Virus record (IMG/VR): IMGVR_UViG_3300048020_000268
Span: 1 to 38,333 of that record
Strand: one strand, 5' to 3'
Source of the DNA: a virus
DNA: 38,333 bases
A program made the translations under genes and the position numbers. Below the pieces are notes generated by a model. The model worked only from the letters and a program-made list of their open reading frames with translations, was not told where the DNA came from and ran no database searches. Below are positions 30,641 to 38,333 of this stretch, piece after piece (within the stretch, counting starts at the first letter, position 1; the number at the start of each line of letters is the position of its first letter).

Positions 30641-32083
30641 ATGAGCGAAATAGGCAAATTATTACAAGAAAGTCAAAATCCTCAAGAACGTCTTATGGCT
30701 GAAACCCGTGGTTTGGTATCAAAATGGGAAAAGACAGGACTTCTCGAAGGAATTTCGACTGACACAGAAAAGAGTGGTATGTCCATTCTTTTAGAAAACC
30801 AAGCAAAGCAGTTGATCGACGAAGCATCACGCACCGGTACAGGTGGAGGTAACGAAGAATGGAGTGGAGTAGCACTTCCTCTCGTTCGACGTGTGTTCGC
30901 AGAAATCGCATCAAAGGAATTCGTTTCCGTCCAACCAATGAATCTTCCATCAGGATTGATTTTCTACTTAGACTTTAAGTATGGAACAGACCAATCACTT
31001 CAAGGTAAAGGTGGAAGTCTTTTCGGTGGATCAGCAGACGCAAAACTCGGTTCAACCGACAAAGCAGAAGGTGGTCTATACGGTGCAGGACGCCATGGTT
31101 ACTCAATCAATGACAAGCAAGTTACTGTTGAAGTTGGAGACGCACTTCCATCTGATGCAGACTTAGAAAGCATTCGTGCATTCCAAGTTGACGGTAATGC
31201 ACTTGTTCTTGATGCAGATAACAAAATGACACAAGCAGGTACACTTCAGTATCACGCACAAACAACTGCGGACAATCGTGGTGACTTTGAAGATAATCTT
31301 GGAAAGTCAGCAGAAGTTGCAGGTGCTGATCCAGAAGTTCCTTCTGATTCTGGTCTTCAAAAGGACATCGGAATTCCTGAAGTAAACTTGGAACTCAAAA
31401 GTGAACCAATCGTTGCAAAGACACGCAAGTTGAAAGCAGTTTGGACACCAGAGTTGGCACAAGACTTAAACGCATACCATAGTATTGACGCAGAAGCAGA
31501 ATTGACTTCTCTTCTTTCCGAGTACGTTTCAATGGAAATTGATTTGGAAATTCTTGATATGCTTATCGTTAACGCACACACAGACGGTGGTACATTCAAT
31601 GCGGCTGCTGATCTCCAAGGTGGTGAGACTCAAGGAACATTGTTCCAAAAACTCGGCACAAAGATTCAAAAGGTGAGTAACACAATTCATCAATTGACTC
31701 TTCGTGGTGGTGCAAACTTCTTGGTTTGTTCCCCACAAGTTGCTACAGTTCTTGAAAGTATCCCAGGATATGCAGCTGACACAGACGGAAATCAGTCTCA
31801 GTTCGCAATGGGTGTTACCAAGGTTGGTGCATTAAACAATCGTTTCCAAGTCTACAAGAACCCATACATGACAAGTGGTGACGTTCTTATCGGATTCCGT
31901 GGAACAAACTTCCTCGAAACAGGTGCAGTTTATGCTCCGTACATTCCGTTGATCCAAACTCCTTTGGTATACGATCCGGTCAACTTTACTCCACGTCGTG
32001 GTGTAATGACTCGTTATGCTAAGAAGATGGTTCGTCCTGAATTCTACGGAAAAATCTCTGTTACCGGTACAGCAGATCTTTAA
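30641..32083 (+). CDS. Major capsid protein, gp23-like
   Basis: 480 residues; T4 gp23 is 521. The family is clear from ALPLVRRVFAEIASKEFVSV, QPMNLPSGLIFYLDFKYG, RKLKAVWTPELAQDLNAYHS and the C-terminal VYAPYIPLIQTPLVYDP. The first 60 or so residues are the delta-domain propeptide, rich in helix (GLVSKWEKTGLLEG, ILLENQAKQLIDE). A likely gp21 site is I59-D-E61 before A62, which would give a mature protein of about 419 residues. AAAAGGA upstream (30626-30632) is a strong ribosome site. Third-position usage is more GC-rich than in neighbouring genes, as expected for the most expressed gene. It is co-transcribed with the scaffold and ends at a strong terminator. Confidence 0.96.
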   Translation: MSEIGKLLQESQNPQERLMAETRGLVSKWEKTGLLEGISTDTEKSGMSILLENQAKQLIDEASRTGTGGGNEEWSGVALPLVRRVFAEIASKEFVSVQPMNLPSGLIFYLDFKYGTDQSLQGKGGSLFGGSADAKLGSTDKAEGGLYGAGRHGYSINDKQVTVEVGDALPSDADLESIRAFQVDGNALVLDADNKMTQAGTLQYHAQTTADNRGDFEDNLGKSAEVAGADPEVPSDSGLQKDIGIPEVNLELKSEPIVAKTRKLKAVWTPELAQDLNAYHSIDAEAELTSLLSEYVSMEIDLEILDMLIVNAHTDGGTFNAAADLQGGETQGTLFQKLGTKIQKVSNTIHQLTLRGGANFLVCSPQVATVLESIPGYAADTDGNQSQFAMGVTKVGALNNRFQVYKNPYMTSGDVLIGFRGTNFLETGAVYAPYIPLIQTPLVYDPVNFTPRRGVMTRYAKKMVRPEFYGKISVTGTADL

Positions 32084-32108
32084 TTCTGCAAAGGATAACA
32101 CAAAATTT

Positions 32109-32138
32109 AAGAGGGGTTCTTTTGAACCCCTCTTTTAT
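32109..32138 (+). terminator. Strong intrinsic terminator
   Basis: Stem AAGAGGGGTTC / GAACCCCTCTT with a TTTT loop, followed by T-rich sequence. It ends the scaffold-capsid unit. Confidence 0.92.
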
Positions 32139-32164
32139 TTTATAACGATTACTATAAGTGATGT

Positions 32165-32173
32165 ATATTTATA
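32165..32173 (+). promoter_or_regulatory. ATATTTATA box before neck unit
   Basis: ATATTTATA ends three bases before ATG 32177, downstream of the capsid terminator, with no Shine-Dalgarno between. Confidence 0.42.
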
Positions 32174-32176
32174 GAC

Positions 32177-33517
32177 ATGGATGAAACAGAGAATACTGAA
32201 TTAGAGAGAATACGGTGGGACGGAGTGGCAACATCACCAGTCGGAAAAACACCATTTGGTTTTTTTGACTCGGATGCTGAGTTTGTTTCGTTCGCACCAA
32301 GAGCAGCCGACTGGGCAGCTAAAAGACTCGGTTATCCAATTGTTGATGTTGAAATGATTGATGTACAATTTTATACCTGTTTTGAAGAAGCAGTAACTGA
32401 ATATAGTGCTCAGATAAATCAATTCTCAATCAAACAAAATTTATATAGTTTAAAAGGAACATCAACAAGTGTTAATTTAACTACTTCTGTTTTACAAACA
32501 CAACCTTTGCCATTTTATTTAAAACTTTCAGAGGCATATGGAGCAGAAGTTGGTGTTGGTGGAAACGTAGATTGGAGAAAACAAAGTTTAGATGTTAAAA
32601 AAGGAGTACAAACATACGACTTACAAGGTTTGTTTGATCAATATTACACTTGTCCTAAAACCGGTGAAAAGAAACTTGAGCAAATTGAAGTAAAAAGAGT
32701 ATTTCATTTTCCACCACCTGCACTTAATAAAATATATGATCCTATGTCCAACTCGGGTATGAGTCATTCTAATTTATTAGGTGAATTTAATTGGGCAGGT
32801 ATGTCACCTGTTGGTACACAATTTCTATTAAGACCTGTAAATGAAGACTTAATGCGATTACAGGCAATAGAATTCAATGAGCAAATAAGAAGAAGTGCGT
32901 ATGGTTTTGAGTTAGTAAATAACAAACTAACTATATTTCCGGTTCCTGAAAAAGATTTTACACTTTGGTTTGATTACATATACAAACGTGAAAGAGATAT
33001 AGCAGCCGTACAAGGTTATGTAGATGCAGATGATTTCAACACAATTCCAAAAACACAAACACAGGTGACCGAAGAAACAACACAACAGGTAGTTGCGGAT
33101 CAAGTGCAAACAGGACTTCCATCTGACCAAAGTGAACATTGCGATACACGTAATATAGCATCATCACCGGATTCGGTAACAGATTTTAGTAATGTTCCTT
33201 ATCAATTTCATAGTTTTTCTACAATTAACGATGTGGGTAAACGATGGATTATGAAATACTATTTATCAACTTGTAAAGAATTATTAGGTTCAATTCGTGC
33301 AAAATATCAAAGCATACCAATACCTGGTGGAGAAACTTCGTTAGATGGTGATGCTTTGAGAGCAGAGGCACAAACCGAGAAAGAACAATTAATCACAGAA
33401 CTTAGAGAAGATTTAGATGTAACAAGTCGTAGTACAACAAGTGAGCAACTTAATCAGGTATCTGATAACCTACAAGAAAACCTAAAGAAAGTACCTAACT
33501 ATTTATATATTGGATGA
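32177..33517 (+). CDS. Neck protein, gp13-like
   Basis: 446 residues; T4 gp13 is 309. The N-terminal part (TPFGFFDSDAEFVSFAPRAA, RLGYPIVDVEMIDVQFYTCF) matches my memory of the neck/head-completion protein that precedes gp14 in marine T4-like phages. A beta-rich middle (YGFELVNNKLTIFPVPEKDF) and a late helical region (GKRWIMKYYLSTCKELLGSI) follow. The C-terminal 60 residues are a Gln/Glu-rich coiled coil. Gene order capsid, this gene, gp14, gp15 agrees with a connector role between portal and tail. No Shine-Dalgarno before ATG 32177. Extra length relative to T4 lies partly in a Thr/Gln-rich linker near residue 295-320. Confidence 0.75.
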   Translation: MDETENTELERIRWDGVATSPVGKTPFGFFDSDAEFVSFAPRAADWAAKRLGYPIVDVEMIDVQFYTCFEEAVTEYSAQINQFSIKQNLYSLKGTSTSVNLTTSVLQTQPLPFYLKLSEAYGAEVGVGGNVDWRKQSLDVKKGVQTYDLQGLFDQYYTCPKTGEKKLEQIEVKRVFHFPPPALNKIYDPMSNSGMSHSNLLGEFNWAGMSPVGTQFLLRPVNEDLMRLQAIEFNEQIRRSAYGFELVNNKLTIFPVPEKDFTLWFDYIYKRERDIAAVQGYVDADDFNTIPKTQTQVTEETTQQVVADQVQTGLPSDQSEHCDTRNIASSPDSVTDFSNVPYQFHSFSTINDVGKRWIMKYYLSTCKELLGSIRAKYQSIPIPGGETSLDGDALRAEAQTEKEQLITELREDLDVTSRSTTSEQLNQVSDNLQENLKKVPNYLYIG

Positions 33518-33523
33518 TTGGCA

Positions 33524-33985
33524 ATGTCGTATGGTAGATATTTTACAAGAAGAGACGTAAGATTAATGAATAGTCTTAATGGTGAATTGCTAAATGATAT
33601 AATTGAGCAATATGTTATTGTATATAAAATTAATCCAAACGAGACTGAAGCAAATTTATATGGTGAAAGTCTTGATAAAATATATTACGAGGGTGTAAAA
33701 ATAAATTGCTTGGTAGAAAGTGACCCACGAAGCACGAACTATGAAGGATTTGGTCCTGATGTTAAAAAAGGAACACTGTTTAGATTTCATCAGAAATTGT
33801 GTGAAATAAAAAATATATACCCAGAAGTCTCGGATATTATTGAATGGGAGAACGCACATTTTGAAATCAGTAATGTGGTAGAAAATCAATTCTTGGGTGG
33901 CCAACCTGAAAAGAATTATAGTTTAGTGTGCAATGCACATATGAGCAGAAAAAGTAGACTTAACATAACCAACCGAGAAGTGTAA
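33524..33985 (+). CDS. Neck protein, gp14-like
   Basis: 153 residues from ATG 33524; a TTG at 33518 is also in frame but ATG is preferred. Segments YGRYFTRRDVRLMNSLNGEL, ANLYGESLDKIYYEG and FEISNVVENQFLGGQPEKN fit the neck protein gp14 of T4-like phages, shortened relative to T4 (256). The protein would form, with gp13, the neck that seals filled heads and receives the tail. It starts six bases after the upstream stop, and its TAA shares a base with the next ATG, so the three neck/tail genes are translationally linked. Confidence 0.72.
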   Translation: MSYGRYFTRRDVRLMNSLNGELLNDIIEQYVIVYKINPNETEANLYGESLDKIYYEGVKINCLVESDPRSTNYEGFGPDVKKGTLFRFHQKLCEIKNIYPEVSDIIEWENAHFEISNVVENQFLGGQPEKNYSLVCNAHMSRKSRLNITNREV

Positions 33986-35211
33986 TGGACTATGGTAATG
34001 TAAACAATCCTTTTATTACATTAAGAAAATTATCAGGTGATGATTCCGATACATTTACGGCTAAATTAAATACAAGTCCACCAACACTTGCAAATGATAA
34101 ATATATGTCAAATAAAAAGGTTTCAAAAGATTCCTTATATTCTGATAATCGTTCTGATAAAATGAGAATGGACGATGATGGAATATCATTTGAAAATTAC
34201 TCAATTACATTAATGGATATTGACAATATTTTATACGAATATTTCACTAAAGTAATAAACCCACAGGTTGATGATTCAGGTGGAACTATTGCATCGGTAC
34301 CTGTTAGACACGCATCACCTGAAAGATGGAGTGCAATTTTGAATGATGGTGTTTATCGTGATAATAAGGGTCAGATTCAAAAACCAATGATAGTATTTAC
34401 ACGAACAAGTGTATCTAAGGATGATTCATTTGTTTATTTTAATCGTTATTTGTCCGTTCCTTTTATTAAAAAATTTGATAAAAAAAATATGTACGATAAG
34501 TTTAGTTCTTTGACAAATTCAAATCGTCAATATGAAGTGCATAATATAACTTTTCCTGATCATGTAATATTGAATTATGATTTCACAATGACAACCGAGT
34601 ATGTACAACAAATGAATGCTCTTGTTGAACGTATAAATTGGGTAAGTAATGATTATTGGGGTGATCCTTCAAGATTTAAATTTAGAGCATCGGTTGATTC
34701 TTTTTCAAACAGCGTGGAAGTACCTACCGATGATGACCGAGTGGTAAATACAACATTTTCTTTAACTGTTAATGCTTATTTATTACCGGAAGTTTTTGAT
34801 AATACAAAAACAACTAAACGAAACTTAACAAACAGAAAAGTCATATTTGGAACGGAAGTAATTTCTGATAAGGCAGTAACAGGATTGGAAAACGCAGGTC
34901 AACGAGAAAAATTTGTTTTAAATAGAACCAACCGTGAATTATATATTGAAGGTGATGTTGGAGACGAAACTGAGATAAGAATATGGAACGACGAAGAATA
35001 CTATAATATATTCATTGACCAAAATAAATTTGAGATAGCAATTGATGTAGATGACGATGCTAATGACTTTTTAATATGGAACAGAGATTCGGAGTTTGAA
35101 TCAAACTTATTTAAAGACGATCACCTACAAATTCAAGTAGGTAATAAAAAAATAGAAATATCTACACACGAACATACTGTTGAAATAATTAAAATAAAAT
35201 ATATAACTTGA
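33985..35211 (+). CDS. Tail completion/sheath stabilisation protein, gp15-like
   Basis: 408 residues; T4 gp15 is 272. By eye it follows gp15 over its middle: LMDIDNILYEYFTKVI, ASVPVRHASPERWSAIL (T4 has VPITYASKEHF), QKPMIVFTRTSVSKD, YDFTMTTEYVQQMNALVERI and VNTTFSLTVNAYLLPE. gp15 forms the hexameric ring that terminates the tail and joins it to the neck. The N-terminal 60 residues and a beta-rich C-terminal 130 residues (REKFVLNRTNRELYIEGDVG) are additional to T4 gp15. Gene order gp13, gp14, gp15, then sheath supports the call. ATG 33985 overlaps the preceding TAA. Confidence 0.78.
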   Translation: MDYGNVNNPFITLRKLSGDDSDTFTAKLNTSPPTLANDKYMSNKKVSKDSLYSDNRSDKMRMDDDGISFENYSITLMDIDNILYEYFTKVINPQVDDSGGTIASVPVRHASPERWSAILNDGVYRDNKGQIQKPMIVFTRTSVSKDDSFVYFNRYLSVPFIKKFDKKNMYDKFSSLTNSNRQYEVHNITFPDHVILNYDFTMTTEYVQQMNALVERINWVSNDYWGDPSRFKFRASVDSFSNSVEVPTDDDRVVNTTFSLTVNAYLLPEVFDNTKTTKRNLTNRKVIFGTEVISDKAVTGLENAGQREKFVLNRTNRELYIEGDVGDETEIRIWNDEEYYNIFIDQNKFEIAIDVDDDANDFLIWNRDSEFESNLFKDDHLQIQVGNKKIEISTHEHTVEIIKIKYIT

Positions 35212-35243
35212 TTTTTTGATTATATTATTGTATTATTTTAGCA

Positions 35244-35531
35244 ATGAAAAAAAACCAAGTAAAATTAACTAGTGACGAACTAGCTGAGATTTTGGCGTTA
35301 AATAATGAGTATCAGGATATTCTAATAGGACTCGGTCAGGTTAGCATCCGTAGAGACTCTCTTAAAAAAGAAGAAGAATCTATATCAAAAATGGAAAAAG
35401 AATGCTACTCTTCATATGAAGAAACTCAGAAAAAAGAAACTAATTTTAAAGAAAGAATTGCAAGAAAATATGGACAAGGTGAAATAGACCTTGAAACTGG
35501 TGTTTACACTAAATCAGAAAATAATTCATAA
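35244..35531 (+). CDS. Small coiled-coil protein of the tail cluster
   Basis: 95 residues. An almost continuous charged helix (LTSDELAEILALNNEYQDIL, then SLKKEEESISKMEKE) ends in a short conserved-looking tail, KYGQGEIDLETGVYTK. I recall similar short proteins preceding the sheath or tube genes in marine T4-like phages, function unknown. No ribosome site is visible before ATG 35244. A chaperone or assembly factor for the tail is possible but unproven. Confidence 0.6.
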   Translation: MKKNQVKLTSDELAEILALNNEYQDILIGLGQVSIRRDSLKKEEESISKMEKECYSSYEETQKKETNFKERIARKYGQGEIDLETGVYTKSENNS

Positions 35532-35539
35532 ATATAGGA

Positions 35540-35556
35540 TTTTGAAATTTTCAAAA
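35540..35556. promoter_or_regulatory. Palindrome TTTTGAAATTTTCAAAA
   Basis: Seventeen-base perfect palindrome (arms TTTTGAAA and TTTCAAAA around one base) between the coiled-coil gene and the sheath promoter box. It could be an operator-like site or a weak hairpin. There is no T tract typical of a terminator. Confidence 0.35.
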
Positions 35557-35557
35557 C

Positions 35558-35566
35558 ATATTTATC
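35558..35566 (+). promoter_or_regulatory. Candidate late promoter box ATATTTATC
   Basis: ATATTTATC 59 bases before ATG 35626, with a strong AGGAG (35611-35615) in the leader. Same sequence as the box ahead of the scaffold gene at 29158. Confidence 0.45.
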
Positions 35567-35625
35567 ATTAAAAGTAAAACATTTCCAAATTTTCAACCCA
35601 TAACCCATAAAGGAGACTATATAAG

Positions 35626-38277
35626 ATGGCAGAACGAATTGTAAGTCCAGCAGTTTTCACCAACGAAATCGATCAAACGTTTTTAACGCAAGGCATTTCA
35701 CAGATTGGTGGTGCGGTTGTAGGTCCATTCTCAAGAGGACCTGCATATGCTCCAACTATCGTGAGAAGTCACGCAGAATTAGAAGATTTATTCGGTGTAC
35801 CAGAAGGAAAATATTATCAACCATTCACAGCACGTGAGTATTTAACACACCAAGGTGTTGTTACTATCGTTCGTGTTGGTGCATTGGGTGGATACAAACA
35901 AGATAACGCACTTGTAATCAAAGCAAAGGTAACAGATGTACCGGCAGACTTAAGTGGATCACTCGGAAGTGGGTCACTCGGAGTTTCCGTTGGAGACGAA
36001 GTAGTTATCGGTGTATTAGCAAATACTCTTTACGAAGGTATAGCAGATACATCTGGTTTTGAAGGTTCAAGTATTGATAACGACACATCCGTATTGTACT
36101 ATGATACAGAGAGTGTCGATCCTGATTCAGGTGAAGTAGTTTCAGTAGGAAACTTAGAAACAACTCTTTACCTCAGAAAAACAGTTAGAACCGAAGACGA
36201 GTTCACAGGTGAAGTTATTGAGAGTGTTCAAAGTTTGAAAGATGAATTTGATTCTGATTATGCTTTTAACATTGATCCAAAAGAACCAGATAGTCTTCAA
36301 AATATCTTTGGTAGAGCAGCCAAGAAGAATTTAGAACCAGCATATTTCTACTCATATTTCCAAAATTCACAAGAAGATGTTTTCAATAACATCATGTCTG
36401 GTGTAAAGTATAAAGTTGAAGTAGATACTTCTGACGATACAATGATATTTGAAACACGTGATAGTGTAACCGGTGAAGTTGACGATGATCCTTGGAAACC
36501 AGGTGAGGCTGCTTTCAGTTGCCGTCCTGCTGAAACTCCTTGGTTCAAGTCACAAGAAATCAGTGGAAGACGATATGATCTATTTAAGGTTTGGACAAGA
36601 AACATGGGTTCAAGTGCAAATCGTGAAATCAAGATTGCTATCTATAACATCAGAACTCCGGGTTCAATTCAAGATACAGATTATGGTTCATTTAGTTTGA
36701 TGGTTCGTTCATTTAACGATAACGATAAATCACCTGAAATCATTGAGAACTATGATAATTGTACACTTGATCCAATGAGTCCACGATTCCTTCCACGTGT
36801 AATCGGTGATCGTTTTACAACAATTGATTCAAAAGGAAAAATCGTTGATTACGGTGATTACGCAAATTCAAGTAATTGGATTCGTATTGAAATGCCTTAC
36901 GAAAGTACTGCACCTGCAAATGCTATGCCTTATGGTCATGCTCCATATCGTTCACCACTTGGTGGAATTGACATCGGAACACCAAAGTATAGTTATGCTT
37001 CTCAATACTCAAGAAATGTAGGAAGATACTTCAATGGTGCGGTGTTTAATCAAACATCACCTGACGGAATTCTTGAACTTCCACGTTCTGCAAGAGATAC
37101 ATCTGAACTTTTCCAACCACTTCCTGCTAACCCAGGTGATGCTGGAAGAGGTTTCTACATGGATAAATCAAAAGATTTAGAGTGGGTAGGTTCTTATGTA
37201 GAAGAAGTTGACGGAACAACTACCGTAACTGAAGTTGATCCAATTCCTGTTAATCCATCTACTGCTGACGAATTGCTTGTAGCAAAACTTCGTAGATTTG
37301 TAGTTGGTTTCCAAGGTGGATTTGACGGACAATCTCCTGCACATCCAATTATGTTAGGAAAAGACATTTCTGAAACAAATGTTCAAGGTCTTGATTGTAG
37401 TAGAGAATTTAGTTCTGGAACAAAGGGATACAAACGTGCGTTTGCGGCTCTTAGTAACCAAGACGAGTTTGACATCAATCTTCTTGTAACACCTGGTTTG
37501 ACACTTGATCTACATAGATCAGTTATTAATCGTGGTGTTGATTTGTGCGAACAAAGAGAAGATTGCTTCTACATCCTTGACTGCGTAAGTGCTCATAATC
37601 AACCAGGTCGTGTTGATGATGCGGTACAACAAGTTTCTACAATTGATAGTAACTATGCAGCCACATACTATCCTTGGGTAAAGATTATTGATCCAGCAAC
37701 AAATGTTTTACAACCATATCCACCCTCATCACTTATGATGGCTGTGTATGCGGCTAACGACAAAAGTTCTGCTGAGTGGTTTGCTCCTGCCGGTTTAAAT
37801 CGTGGTGGAATTGAGCAAGCAGTTGCAGTAATGGATCGTCTTAACTTTGCAGAAAGAGATACACTTTACGAAGGTAAGGTAAATCCGATTGCGGCGTTTC
37901 CTGGTCAAGGTATTGTTGCATTTGGTCAAAAGACCTTACAACGTCGTTCAAGTGCATTAGACAGAGTTAACGTACGTCGTTTGCTTATTACACTCAAGAA
38001 GTTCATTGCAAGTTCCGCAAGATTCTTGCTTTTTGAACAAAATGTTGCATCAACTCGTAACCGTTTTCTTAGTATTGTTAATCCATACTTGGAAAATGTT
38101 CAGCAACGTCATGGTTTGTATGCTTTCCGTGTTATCATGGATGAGTCAAACAATACACCTGACTTGATTGATAGAAACATTCTTTATGGTCAAATCTTCT
38201 TGCAACCAGCACGTGCAGTTGAGTTCATCATTCTTGATTTCAACTTGACACCAACTGGTGCTAGTTTTGAAGCATAA
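35626..38277 (+). CDS. Tail sheath protein, gp18-like
   Basis: 883 residues; T4 gp18 is 659. The N-terminus (VSPAVFTNEIDQTFLTQGIS, QIGGAVVGPFSRGPAYAPT) and C-terminal part (GIVAFGQKTLQRRSSALDRV, NVRRLLITLKKFIASSARFL, NPYLENVQQRHGLYAFRVIM) are unmistakable contractile-sheath sequence. The sheath wraps the tail tube and contracts to drive it through the envelope. The extra 220 residues are in the middle (about 110-560), where sheath proteins carry surface-exposed, variable domains. The start is well supported by AGGAG ten bases upstream. A strong terminator follows; the tube gene would be expected just beyond the window. Confidence 0.95.
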   Translation: MAERIVSPAVFTNEIDQTFLTQGISQIGGAVVGPFSRGPAYAPTIVRSHAELEDLFGVPEGKYYQPFTAREYLTHQGVVTIVRVGALGGYKQDNALVIKAKVTDVPADLSGSLGSGSLGVSVGDEVVIGVLANTLYEGIADTSGFEGSSIDNDTSVLYYDTESVDPDSGEVVSVGNLETTLYLRKTVRTEDEFTGEVIESVQSLKDEFDSDYAFNIDPKEPDSLQNIFGRAAKKNLEPAYFYSYFQNSQEDVFNNIMSGVKYKVEVDTSDDTMIFETRDSVTGEVDDDPWKPGEAAFSCRPAETPWFKSQEISGRRYDLFKVWTRNMGSSANREIKIAIYNIRTPGSIQDTDYGSFSLMVRSFNDNDKSPEIIENYDNCTLDPMSPRFLPRVIGDRFTTIDSKGKIVDYGDYANSSNWIRIEMPYESTAPANAMPYGHAPYRSPLGGIDIGTPKYSYASQYSRNVGRYFNGAVFNQTSPDGILELPRSARDTSELFQPLPANPGDAGRGFYMDKSKDLEWVGSYVEEVDGTTTVTEVDPIPVNPSTADELLVAKLRRFVVGFQGGFDGQSPAHPIMLGKDISETNVQGLDCSREFSSGTKGYKRAFAALSNQDEFDINLLVTPGLTLDLHRSVINRGVDLCEQREDCFYILDCVSAHNQPGRVDDAVQQVSTIDSNYAATYYPWVKIIDPATNVLQPYPPSSLMMAVYAANDKSSAEWFAPAGLNRGGIEQAVAVMDRLNFAERDTLYEGKVNPIAAFPGQGIVAFGQKTLQRRSSALDRVNVRRLLITLKKFIASSARFLLFEQNVASTRNRFLSIVNPYLENVQQRHGLYAFRVIMDESNNTPDLIDRNILYGQIFLQPARAVEFIILDFNLTPTGASFEA

Positions 38278-38300
38278 TATAGTGTAAGAAACTAAAATTT

Positions 38301-38333
38301 AAAAACCCCTCTGTTCGCAGAGGGGTTTTTTTT
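38301..38333 (+). terminator. Strong intrinsic terminator
   Basis: Stem AAAAACCCCTCTG / CAGAGGGGTTTTT with a TTCG loop and a T tract at the window end. Ends the sheath transcript. Confidence 0.93.

Overview
This window is a stretch of the genome of a T4-like contractile-tailed phage (Caudoviricetes, myovirus morphotype), most likely a marine or otherwise environmental relative that is distant from T4. The evidence is a nearly complete T4-type head/neck/tail gene order on one strand: terminase large subunit (gp17-like), portal (gp20), prohead protease (gp21), scaffold (gp22), major capsid protein (gp23), neck proteins (gp13/gp14-like), tail completion protein (gp15-like) and tail sheath (gp18). 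A T4-type replication/recombination block (gp61-like primase, gp47/gp46) lies beside it. The DNA is AT-rich, every credible gene is on the + strand, genes are tightly packed with many start/stop overlaps, and no tRNA, integrase or IS element is visible. The host cannot be read from the sequence; a lipoprotein with a lipobox and a GT9-type glycosyltransferase suggest a Gram-negative host.

Layout. (1) 1-7.6 kb: virion surface or tail genes. These are a partial LamG-like protein, two structural proteins, a 1370-residue adhesin-like protein with about seven FG-GAP-like blades and a split dockerin module, and a Gly/Ser-rich protein. (2) 7.6-13.3 kb: DNA metabolism block with RuvC-like nuclease, DnaG/gp61-like primase, and an SbcCD (gp47/gp46) locus. 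In that locus the SbcD gene is cut in two by a glycosyltransferase-like gene, and its C-terminal half is fused to SbcC. (3) 13.3-19.8 kb: a P-loop (zeta/PNK-like) kinase, small unknown proteins, an 835-residue fusion of a cytidylyltransferase-like domain with a KxDG ligase-like domain, a very basic DUF3008-like protein, and a zinc-finger protein with its own promoter and terminator. (4) 19.9-32.1 kb: DNA packaging and head assembly, with an intercalated lipoprotein, several probable prohead core/internal proteins, and a modular repeat protein. (5) 32.2-38.3 kb: neck, tail completion and tail sheath.

How it works together: gp17 and gp20 package DNA into a prohead built from gp23 around a gp22 core. 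The gp21-like protease would remove the core and N-terminal targeting peptides. Several proteins here share an amphipathic N-terminus of the type (K)xxLxxxIxxxLxE, which I suggest is a capsid-targeting peptide. The neck and sheath genes then build the contractile tail. Transcription appears to be divided by strong intrinsic terminators (19.8, 29.1, 32.1 and 38.3 kb). A recurrent A/T box (ATATTTAT and T4-like TATAAATA) sits just upstream of the first gene of most units, and two sigma70-like promoters occur at 19.2 and 22.1 kb.

Most notable: the SbcD gene split by a glycosyltransferase-like gene plus the SbcD-SbcC fusion; the dockerin/beta-propeller tail protein; the repeat protein with modules bounded by possible protease sites; the nucleotidyltransferase-ligase fusion carrying a capsid-targeting-like N-terminus; and a host-type lipoprotein inside the terminase-portal cassette. 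All family calls are from reading motifs by eye; no database search was run.
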